Shown here: positions 7,910 to 14,637 of the stretch, piece by piece | Layout of the letters: each line of letters opens with the position of its first letter | How positions within the stretch are numbered: position 1 is the stretch's first letter | Assembly (NCBI GenBank): GCA_029935695.1 | Contig: JAOZJV010000016.1 | Location: forward strand, 1-15,743 | Direction of reading: 5' to 3' | Length of the DNA: 15,743 bases | From: Candidatus Krumholzibacteriia bacterium | GTDB lineage: Bacteria > Krumholzibacteriota > Krumholzibacteriia > LZORAL124-64-63 | Notes under the pieces: model-generated | What the model was told of the DNA's origin: nothing | The model's input: only the letters and a program-made list of their open reading frames with translations | Databases searched by the model: none | Made by a program: the position numbers and the translations under genes

Positions 7910-8593
7910 ATGAAACAATTATTATTTTTGGGTGCCTTGGTAATGAGCACGGTCTGCATGGTGAGTATCGCCTCTGCGGATTTTGTGGAGGGCCGAATCT
8001 CTTCAGGTGATGATCCGCTTCCTGTGCCTGTGGTTCAGCCGGTTTCCCGGGTAAATTATGACTCTCTCATTAATTTTGACGAAGCGGATCAACCTTGTGG
8101 GTTCATGGATACGGTTCCGCTTTCCTTCGAATACCTGGAGCAGAATGTTGTTTTTTCAGGACCGGAGCCAGGCAGCGGTGGTGCCGTTCTGAACGAATGT
8201 GGCAATTTCGGCATCAGTGGCCATTCCGCCCCCAACTTTCTGGCCTTTAATTGTGATGTCCAATACGGTGGTGGCGGTTATGCATCAGCACCCGAGCGGT
8301 TGGATTTTATGATTCCAGTGACTGCCGTTTCAGCTTTGGTTGGTGCTTCTTCCTATGCAGGGTTCAGCTTGGAAATGAAAGCTTACGACTCTGACGATGT
8401 TTTGTTAGTCAGCACAAGCATCATATTGGCCAGCAATTTGCAGGAAATTTCGGTGGAATCAGCAGACATTTCATATGTGGTTTTTGGTCAGGAAGAAGTC
8501 TGTGTCTGGGTGCTTGACGATCTTGGCTTCGATTTGGGCTCTGTTGCTGAAGATGAAACCACTTGGGATGGCATCAAAAGCATGTATCGATGA
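7910..8593 (+). CDS. Small secreted protein, lectin/jelly-roll-like, unknown function
   Basis: This 227-residue protein begins with a clear signal peptide, cleaved probably after ASA at residue 23. The mature part has the pattern of beta-sandwich domains often found in PEP-CTERM-type secreted proteins. It has an NFDEAD start (56-61), GHSAPNFLAFN (104-114), a glycine-rich loop (120-123), a strand set with LEMKAYDSDD (154-163), and a closing WVLDDLGFDL (200-209). There is no PEP-CTERM tail and no NPFNP domain. Instead the protein ends in an acidic linker and TTWDGIKSMYR. The four mature-domain cysteines (63, 97, 115, 198) could form disulfides. The gene is monocistronic and convergent with the small lipoprotein gene. 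I do not recognise a named family; extracellular or outer-membrane location is inferred from the signal peptide. Confidence 0.75.
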   Translation: MKQLLFLGALVMSTVCMVSIASADFVEGRISSGDDPLPVPVVQPVSRVNYDSLINFDEADQPCGFMDTVPLSFEYLEQNVVFSGPEPGSGGAVLNECGNFGISGHSAPNFLAFNCDVQYGGGGYASAPERLDFMIPVTAVSALVGASSYAGFSLEMKAYDSDDVLLVSTSIILASNLQEISVESADISYVVFGQEEVCVWVLDDLGFDLGSVAEDETTWDGIKSMYR

Positions 8594-8610
8594 CGTGAAT
8601 TCCTTCATTG

Positions 8611-8636
8611 GCTTGGGGCTGATGTTGGCCCCAAGC
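8611..8636. terminator. Hairpin between convergent genes, candidate bidirectional transcription end
   Basis: GCTTGGGGC and GCCCCAAGC form a perfect nine-base-pair stem around an eight-base loop. The hairpin lies in the 76-bp gap between two convergent genes. Neither strand has a U-tract after the stem, so it may be a non-canonical terminator or an mRNA 3'-end stabiliser rather than a standard intrinsic terminator. Confidence 0.45.
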
Positions 8637-8669
8637 AAGCACCATCGATTGATGACAGATCTCAGGCTT

Positions 8670-8897
8670 TCAGCGAGCCGCGGCATTGGCCCTGTCGGCC
8701 CTGGCCCGGGCACTGTCGGACGCAGCAAGGGCACCTCTGACGCCTGAGGCGCCGGGTAGTGGAGATTCAGAAAGCACGCTGTCGCGTTGGGCTTTGTTGA
8801 GGCTGGTAGCCGGCTCGTCCTGCTTGTCGCTGCATGCACAGAGTATCAAGAGGGAAAGGGCGAGGATGAAGATCATGGGGATATGGCGACGGGGCAT
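8670..8897 (-). CDS. Small lipoprotein, unknown function
   Basis: This 75-residue protein has a short basic N-terminus (MPRRH), a hydrophobic core and the lipobox LCAC, giving lipidation at Cys22 (a second cysteine sits at 20). The mature protein is only about 54 residues. It has a charged first part, then LPGASGVRGALAASDSARAR, an Ala/Arg/Asp-rich segment likely to be helical. Asp23 follows only after Ser, so the classic Asp+2 inner-membrane retention signal is absent. If the Lol rule applies, an outer-membrane location is favoured. The start is set by GGAGGA five bases upstream; an upstream in-frame ATG at 8945 lies inside the HDOD gene's 3' end and is rejected. The gene begins 28 bp after the HDOD stop on the same strand, so the two form a probable operon. 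No known domain is recognised. Confidence 0.7.
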   Translation of the reverse strand: MPRRHIPMIFILALSLLILCACSDKQDEPATSLNKAQRDSVLSESPLPGASGVRGALAASDSARARADRANAAAR

Positions 8898-8902
8898 GGT
8901 GG

Positions 8903-8908
8903 TCCTCC
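8903..8908 (-). promoter_or_regulatory. Ribosome binding site of the small lipoprotein
   Basis: GGAGGA on the minus strand is five bases upstream of the ATG at 8897. It shows that translation starts here and not at the longer in-frame ATG at 8945. Confidence 0.75.
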
Positions 8909-8925
8909 AATGAGAGTTTTTGGTA

Positions 8926-10143
8926 TTAGAAATTGGTTTTGGCATACTGTCTGATTTTCTCCTGGGTCAGGAAAAGCGGGATTTCTGGCAACTTCATCTT
9001 CGCTAAAAAACCGATTGCCGGAGCTGTTTCCGACTCCAGAATCACCAGATGATTTTGCATCTGTTCCAGGATCGGCTGCATCCTGGTCAGCAGGGCAGTG
9101 TTGGAGGCATCGGGATCCAGAATGACCAGGTGTGCCGTCTCAGGATCTTCCATGAAATCTGACACAGGAAGGGCAGTGTGTCCCAGGTAGGAAAGAAGTT
9201 GTTCCATCCACATCGTTGTGGACTGTTGGGAACTGACCATGGCAATTTTGTAGTTTCTGGATGAACTCGGTGGAGTCAGGAATGAAACATCTCCGGCAAT
9301 TTCCAAATCCTTCTGAGTGTTGGCCACCTGCTGGTCAACCTGTCGCAGAACCTCGCTGATTTGATCAACATTCACACCGGAGCGTTTGATCAACAGGGCC
9401 AGGGTTGCCGCTGAACAGTTCGGTTCGGAACCGAGGCCATGAACTTTGCTCATCATGTCGGCCAGGGCCACGATGGATAACACTGGTTCGCGCTTGGAAG
9501 TGTAAATCTGTTCATTGTGATGAAGCCGGACCGTGTCGCACAGCCGTTTGGGCAGCAGCCACTGTTTCAACAGCAAGTTGCCAATGCGCGTATGGGTTGT
9601 CCCAAACAATTCTTCTTCTTTGCCAAGTCTGTTGTGTGGTTTGATTGCCTGAAGAAGGGCAAACTGTTCCGGTGAAACAGCCGCAAATACCAACTCCCCG
9701 ATATCGTGCAACAGGCCGGTGACGAAAGTTTCTTCAGGAATGGGCATGCCACCAGTTTTAGCCAAAATATTGGCACAGGTGGCTGTGTAGACAGCGTGAT
9801 GCCAGTAGGTCTGTTGGGCTTTTTCATCGGCCATCCCACTCAGGCTTTCGGTGGTCCCAATGCTGATGGCCACATCGCGCAGTTTCCAGAATCCGAGCCG
9901 GGTGGCTGCCTGGGAAATGGTGGCGACTTCATGAACACCTTTATAAAGTGGAGAATTGGCGAGTTTTAGAATGCGGGCTGTCAGGGCCGGATCTGTAGAG
10001 ACGATGCGCTCAATATCCATGGTTGAACAACTCAGGTCTTCCAGAATCATGATCAGTTTCTGGATCACCGCAGGCAGAGATGGCAGGTTTTTTACGCCTT
10101 TGACGATTTCTTCTGCTTTTTGATTGGTCGATGTTGCAAGCAT
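8926..10143 (-). CDS. HDOD domain signalling protein with receiver-like C-terminal domain
   Basis: This is a 405-residue cytoplasmic protein. Residues about 13-215 are an HDOD domain: VKNLPSLPAVIQKLI at the start, STDPALTARILKLANSPLY at 49-67, and LLHDIGELV at 144-152. HDOD domains are HD-GYP relatives usually regarded as non-catalytic signalling modules. Here His116, His146-Asp147, His184 and the His208-His209 pair are all still present, so metal binding is conceivable. Residues about 297-405 look like a receiver fold (strands KIAMVSS, HLVILDPD with Asp343, HLVILE, IPLFLT). The acidic pair after the first strand is missing, so phosphorylation is doubtful. GAGGAG four bases before ATG 10143 sets the start; a longer upstream frame to 10326 is not protein-like. 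It is followed by the small lipoprotein gene and is divergent from a hybrid kinase. Confidence 0.82.
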   Translation of the reverse strand: MLATSTNQKAEEIVKGVKNLPSLPAVIQKLIMILEDLSCSTMDIERIVSTDPALTARILKLANSPLYKGVHEVATISQAATRLGFWKLRDVAISIGTTESLSGMADEKAQQTYWHHAVYTATCANILAKTGGMPIPEETFVTGLLHDIGELVFAAVSPEQFALLQAIKPHNRLGKEEELFGTTHTRIGNLLLKQWLLPKRLCDTVRLHHNEQIYTSKREPVLSIVALADMMSKVHGLGSEPNCSAATLALLIKRSGVNVDQISEVLRQVDQQVANTQKDLEIAGDVSFLTPPSSSRNYKIAMVSSQQSTTMWMEQLLSYLGHTALPVSDFMEDPETAHLVILDPDASNTALLTRMQPILEQMQNHLVILESETAPAIGFLAKMKLPEIPLFLTQEKIRQYAKTNF

Positions 10144-10341
10144 GGTGCTCCTCTCTTCTACATTGATTATCGACCAAATCAGGAAAATCTTGAATGTGAA
10201 CTGCTGTGGATGGCTGTGTTTGCAGGGACATTCAAAAAAACTGGTTACGTAAATTGAATACTGGATTACCATGGCAGTGATGAGTGGTTTAACGCCATTG
10301 CATTGCAAGCAGTTTGTTTTCTTCAAGTAAGAGTTTCAGGT
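10144..10341. promoter_or_regulatory. Divergent promoter region between HDOD gene and hybrid kinase gene
   Basis: These 198 bp separate two genes read outwards, so both promoters are expected here. The left end holds the HDOD gene's GAGGAG (10148-10153). I could not settle on a convincing -35/-10 pair. A TTACGTAA palindrome (10245-10252) is present, but an eight-base palindrome is not statistically notable. Confidence 0.4.
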
Positions 10342-12786
10342 TTGAATGATGACCAAAAAACCAAAGAACAACTCATAGCTGAACTTGAGGGTGTTCGTCA
10401 ACGTCTGGCCCTGAGCGAATCTGCCCTCAAGCTGGCTCAGGAGGGTCCTCACACCAGCCATGAGGGCATGATGGACCTGATGGAACAATCGCCTCTGGGT
10501 TTTCAGGTTTTTGATCAGGATGGAAAACCTCTCTGGGTCAACAAGGCCTGGGAGAAACTCTGGGGCATCTCAAAGGAGTATATCCTCACAGCCGACTACA
10601 ACATGCTGGAAGATAAAAAAGTGATCGCTAATGGGCTCATGCCTTTGGTAAAGAAAGGCTTTTTAGGAGAAATTGTTTCCATTCCATCCATGGAATACGA
10701 TCCCCGGGAAACATTGGAAGCCGGGCAGACCCGTTGGATATCAACTTGGATCTATCCTATCAAAGATGCGGCGGGAAATGTCTTGAAAGTCATCTTCATG
10801 TACGAAGATGTCTCCGAGCAAATGCTGGCTGTGAATTCCCTGAAGCTGAATGAGGAAAAGTACCGTCTGCTTGTGGATAATCAGAGTGATCTGCTGGTCA
10901 AAGTGGACCCTGAAGGCAGATTCCAGTTCGTCAGTCCATCCTATTGCGAGACATTTGGAAAATCAGAGGAAGAACTGCTGGGGCATACATTTATGCCGCT
11001 GGTTCATGAAGACGATCGGGAAAGCACCGCCAGGGCTATGGAGGATTTGTTTCAGCCACCTCATCAGGCCTACCTTGAGCAGCGCGCCATGACCAGGGAT
11101 GGCTGGAAATGGTTGGGCTGGCAAGACTCCGTCCTGCTCGACAAAGATGGAAACGTGGCTTCCATTATTGGAGTAGGGCGGGATATCACCGACCGCAAGA
11201 AGGCGGAGGATGAACTTAAAATAGCGAAGGAATTTGCCGAGAATCTTTTGGAAACGGCCAATATCATGGTGGTAACTCTCGACACCCAGGCCCGAATCAC
11301 AACCTTCAACAGGCATGCCGCCGAGCTGACGGGATTCGACAGGGATGATGTTCTTGGCAAAAATTGGTTTGATCTTTTTGTTCCACCCCATGAATCGGAA
11401 AACATCCCCAGTTTTTTTGAAGATACTCTCGGCAAAATGCCCCACACATCCCAACATGAAAATTTCATTCTCAAGAAAAATGGCGATGAATGCTTGGTCA
11501 GCTGGAGCAATAACGTTTTGCTGGACAGCTCGGGAAAAGTCAGTGGTGTTTTGAGCATGGGCATGGACATCACCAAGCGCACGCGGGATGCCGAAGAAAA
11601 ACGGGCTCTTGCACTGAAGATTCAGCACAGTCAGAAACTCGAAAGTTTGGGTGTACTCGCTGGTGGAATTGCCCACGATTTTAATAATCTTTTGATGGCC
11701 ATATTGGGAAACACAGACCTTGCTCTGCTTGAGCTTTCACCGGTGTCACCGGCCAGGAACCACCTTCAGGAAATTGAAAAAATTTCCAGGAGGGCCGCCG
11801 AGTTGGTCCACCAGATGCTTGCCTATTCAGGCAAGGGCCGGTTTGTCCTTCAGTCCATAAATGCTTCGGAGCTCATCGAGGAAATTTCGCATCTGCTTGA
11901 GGTCAGTGTTTCCAAGAAGGCCATTCTCAAATATAACTTTTCCGAAAATTTACCCACCTTCGACGCCGACGCTACTCAGGTTCGCCAGGTCATCATGAAC
12001 CTGATCACAAACGCATCTGAAGCCATCGGAGAAAACAGTGGTGTTATCTCCCTGTCCACAGGTGTGATGGAATGCGATTTGGCTTATCTGAATGAAGTCA
12101 ACAATCTGTTTCAAAGTGATCTGGACGCCCCTTTGCAAGAGGGTATTTATACCTACTTCGAAGTGGCAGACACCGGTTGTGGAATGAATGCTGCTACCAT
12201 TGAAAAAATATTTGATCCTTTCTTTTCCACAAAATTCACCGGACGCGGCCTGGGCTTGTCGGCGGTGCTGGGTATTATGCGAGGGCACAAGGGAGCCCTC
12301 AAGATTTACAGTGAAGAGGGCAAAGGTACCACTTTCAAGGTTCTTTTTCCGGCTAACGAACTTTCGGGTGATTACACCGCAACCTGGCAAATACCCAAGA
12401 CCAGCCATGCTCTCACTGGGACAGGAACCATTCTGATTGTCGACGATGAGGAAGATATCCGCACGGTAACAGGGATGATGGTTCAGCGGTTGGGATTCAG
12501 TGTCCTGAAAGCATCAGACGGTCGCCAGGCCCTGAATGTTTTTCGTGAAAAAAACCATGGGATTGTGTGCGTGATCCTGGATCTGACCATGCCCCACATG
12601 GATGGCGAAGAAACTTTCAGGGAGATGCGGCGCCTGAGTCCCGGTGTCAGGGTTCTGTTGTGCAGTGGCTACAACGAACAGGATGCAACCCAGCATTTTG
12701 CCGGCAAGGGGCTGGCTGGGTTTATCCAGAAACCTTTCAACATGGTTTCTTTGCAAGCCAAACTGGCGGAAGTTCTGCCAGGCTAA
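10342..12786 (+). CDS. PAS-rich hybrid sensor histidine kinase with C-terminal receiver
   Basis: This 814-residue protein lacks membrane segments and is therefore a cytoplasmic sensor. The order is: a short coiled coil (residues 5-35); three PAS domains (about 45-160, 172-290 and 298-415, the latter two ending in GVGRDITDRKKAE and MGMDITKRTRDAE); a dimerisation/phosphoacceptor helix with GGIAHDFNNLL (His445); an ATPase domain with an N-box near 552-562, VADTGCGM (Asp610) and GRGLGLSAV (635-642); then a complete receiver with DDEED (701-705), phosphoacceptor Asp747 in VILDLTMPHMDG and Lys797. All catalytic residues are present. The start is uncertain. No ATG exists in frame; TTG 10342 begins the usual LNDDQKTKEQLIAEL coil, with AAGAG eight bases upstream, while TTG 10303 has no ribosome binding site. 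It is divergent from the HDOD gene. No DNA-binding output domain is present. Confidence 0.85.
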   Translation: MNDDQKTKEQLIAELEGVRQRLALSESALKLAQEGPHTSHEGMMDLMEQSPLGFQVFDQDGKPLWVNKAWEKLWGISKEYILTADYNMLEDKKVIANGLMPLVKKGFLGEIVSIPSMEYDPRETLEAGQTRWISTWIYPIKDAAGNVLKVIFMYEDVSEQMLAVNSLKLNEEKYRLLVDNQSDLLVKVDPEGRFQFVSPSYCETFGKSEEELLGHTFMPLVHEDDRESTARAMEDLFQPPHQAYLEQRAMTRDGWKWLGWQDSVLLDKDGNVASIIGVGRDITDRKKAEDELKIAKEFAENLLETANIMVVTLDTQARITTFNRHAAELTGFDRDDVLGKNWFDLFVPPHESENIPSFFEDTLGKMPHTSQHENFILKKNGDECLVSWSNNVLLDSSGKVSGVLSMGMDITKRTRDAEEKRALALKIQHSQKLESLGVLAGGIAHDFNNLLMAILGNTDLALLELSPVSPARNHLQEIEKISRRAAELVHQMLAYSGKGRFVLQSINASELIEEISHLLEVSVSKKAILKYNFSENLPTFDADATQVRQVIMNLITNASEAIGENSGVISLSTGVMECDLAYLNEVNNLFQSDLDAPLQEGIYTYFEVADTGCGMNAATIEKIFDPFFSTKFTGRGLGLSAVLGIMRGHKGALKIYSEEGKGTTFKVLFPANELSGDYTATWQIPKTSHALTGTGTILIVDDEEDIRTVTGMMVQRLGFSVLKASDGRQALNVFREKNHGIVCVILDLTMPHMDGEETFREMRRLSPGVRVLLCSGYNEQDATQHFAGKGLAGFIQKPFNMVSLQAKLAEVLPG

Positions 12787-12797
12787 GTTGCTGGAAA

Positions 12798-14087
12798 TCA
12801 GCGAATCAGTTCGGCGCTTGAGTAAGGTGATTCTTTGTCCTGCCCATACTGGATCTGAATGACTTTTCCATCATCGGTGGCACCCAGCCCTGCCTCACCC
12901 AGCATCCCTGGAATATTATTCGGAATGACGGCCTTGTTCTGGCGGATGAATTTCAGGACTTCGGGTGACCGAACGAACATGCCTTTCAAATCAACATGGG
13001 CCAGTTCATTCATCCACTCTGGCACCTCGTTGATGTCGGGCATGGCAACCAGCTTAACCTCTTCGGCACCCACCGTTTTGTTGTTTTTCAGTCTCTCTGT
13101 CGCCACATTGATGGTGTACAAGGCCATGGTTGCGCAGGACCGAATGAGTGTTTGATAGCTCTGGGTCGCATCCACAGGTTTCATGTTGGGGTCTTTGATC
13201 TCCCTGCTTTTGCTGATGCTATTTTGCAGTTCATTCCACTCGGCAAGCAAGTCTTTACTATCGGCATGAAGGGGGCCGCCGGCCTGGACCCATGCGTCTT
13301 TTGCATCGTCAAGCAGATGGCCAATGGTGGCGCGGCCGTAACCGTCTCCCATCACCGCGATCACCCGAAGAAGTTCCAAAACTCCAGCCTGACCGCCAGG
13401 CAGGGTCAATGGTGTGCAGAACCAGTCCCGCTTGCCCAGGATATCTTCCAGGTAGCGTTGGCGTCCGGTGAAGACTCGCAGGGAGAGGGCATAGGCAGTC
13501 CGGTCCATGCCCACGATGACATCATAATCTTCGCCGGGTTTGCGCCAGGCTTCCCAACTGAAAATCAAATCTTCAATGGGGGGGATGGTCAGGTCGGGTT
13601 CTCCATTTTTATCCAAGACCAGCACTGGGTTTTCGGCATCAAAGAGGAACCGGATCTGCCCGTGGGAAACTTTGCCATTTTTTCCAAATGCATCGAGAGG
13701 AACCAGGACGAACTCTGCTGAGCGCAGGGAGGCCAGGGGAATCCGCACTGTCCTTAATGTGGTGAATCCGTTGAGAGGGTTGCCGCCGTCGTTGACATTG
13801 CGCAGGATCACAAATCCCTGGCCATCCTCCAGTTGGGACCGGGTCCAGTCAATAATTCCCGGGGCCATGGCGGCCATCAGGCCACCAGGGAAAACATCTC
13901 GTTGGGTTTGCACGGAGGCCGATGGTGCAATGGCCGATGTGTAGTCGAGCAGCTTGTTGAGCCCGATGACTTTTGTGGGGATGGGTTTTGGCGCAGCTTT
14001 CTCGGGTGTGTCCTGGTTTTGGTTTAAATACAAAAACAACAGAAGGGCCACAGCCAGAATGATGGAGGGGTAAAGTAGGCGTCGCAT
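12798..14087 (-). CDS. Membrane-anchored or exported protein, unknown function
   Basis: I do not recognise this 429-residue protein. It begins with MRRLL and one hydrophobic segment (about residues 4-20) without a good cleavage motif, so it is probably an inner-membrane-anchored protein facing the periplasm. A low-complexity Pro/Lys linker (28-40) follows. The rest looks like a folded mixed domain: an N-terminal beta-rich part with LRTVRIPLASLRSAEFVLVP and GQIRFLFDAENPVLVLDKNG, then a helical part with DRTAYALSLRVFTGRQRYLE, LELLRVIAVMGDGYGR and QTLIRSCATMALYTINVATE. Cysteines are few (in DWFCTP and RSCATM). GGAG with a short spacer precedes the ATG. The gene is monocistronic; its stop lies 11 bp from the hybrid kinase stop in convergent orientation. 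No function is proposed. Confidence 0.7.
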   Translation of the reverse strand: MRRLLYPSIILAVALLLFLYLNQNQDTPEKAAPKPIPTKVIGLNKLLDYTSAIAPSASVQTQRDVFPGGLMAAMAPGIIDWTRSQLEDGQGFVILRNVNDGGNPLNGFTTLRTVRIPLASLRSAEFVLVPLDAFGKNGKVSHGQIRFLFDAENPVLVLDKNGEPDLTIPPIEDLIFSWEAWRKPGEDYDVIVGMDRTAYALSLRVFTGRQRYLEDILGKRDWFCTPLTLPGGQAGVLELLRVIAVMGDGYGRATIGHLLDDAKDAWVQAGGPLHADSKDLLAEWNELQNSISKSREIKDPNMKPVDATQSYQTLIRSCATMALYTINVATERLKNNKTVGAEEVKLVAMPDINEVPEWMNELAHVDLKGMFVRSPEVLKFIRQNKAVIPNNIPGMLGEAGLGATDDGKVIQIQYGQDKESPYSSAELIR

Positions 14088-14323
14088 TTGAAATCTCCAC
14101 AGTTTTTGAAGTCGATGGTCATCAGCTTATTTCATTTAACCATTGAATTTTAATTTTTTCTACACAACACTCCAATAGCCTGGGTCAGGTGTTTTATGAT
14201 CAAGAGAAACAATTGGGTGATCTGGACGTAAAAACTCTTGCCGTAAGTTGTTGTCCCTCCTTTCCAAGGCTTGGCGATGTCGGAAAATAATCTGAATCTT
14301 TCGGTCTTCAGGTGGTAATACCC

Positions 14324-14619
14324 ATGCAACCCAATCAAACAATGATCGACGCAGCCTTGGCTGGAATGACTCATGTTCTGGATCTCGTTCCCACCGATAA
14401 AATCCTGGTGGTCACCGATGAAACTACGTTCGGTTGTGGATGGGTGTTTTGGCCGTCAGGGCAGCTCACATTGCCTTTGGCAGTAATCAGGGCATGCCTG
14501 GAGGTCTCAACAGCAGTAAAACACACATCGACTATCTGTTTAATGAGCCCACCATTGAGGTGAAGGCATCCAGTGGAGAAGTGTGCGTGGTGATGGAAAA
14601 CGGAATTCCCATTCAATAA
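14324..14619 (+). pseudogene. Aminopeptidase (M29/leucyl aminopeptidase-like) relic with large internal deletion
   Basis: Two short pieces match the two ends of one protein type. The first starts at ATG 14324, preceded by AGGTGG. It reads IDAALAGMTHVLDLVPTDKI then LVVTDET, the usual N-terminal substrate-domain opening of metal-dependent aminopeptidases of the AmpS/aminopeptidase T group. From about 14450, in a different frame, the sequence reads AAHIAFGSNQGMPGG, KTHIDYLFNEPTIEV and ends MENGIPIQ, the metal-binding C-terminal end of the same group. Family members are about 330-400 residues. Here some 250 codons between the ends are missing, and the two pieces are out of frame across the junction (about 14420-14450). 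The product cannot be active. Family recognition is from memory of conserved patterns, without a database search. Confidence 0.65.
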
Positions 14620-14637
14620 TAAAATGATCCGCCATTT

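Noticed and set aside
10209..10222. Sigma-54-like promoter (TGGC ... TTGCA) upstream of the hybrid kinase
   Set aside because: The GG and GC doublets are two bases too close for a -24/-12 promoter.
10144..10326. Upstream extension of the HDOD gene by 61 codons
   Set aside because: The added residues are not protein-like, the extension would fill the divergent promoter region, and ATG 10143 has a proper ribosome binding site.
14088..14323. Open peptide with LGQVFYDQEKQLGDLDVKTL before the aminopeptidase relic, and overlapping minus-strand frames
   Set aside because: It has no start codon and only about 45 codons, with nothing recognisable; it was too weak to call even a relic.
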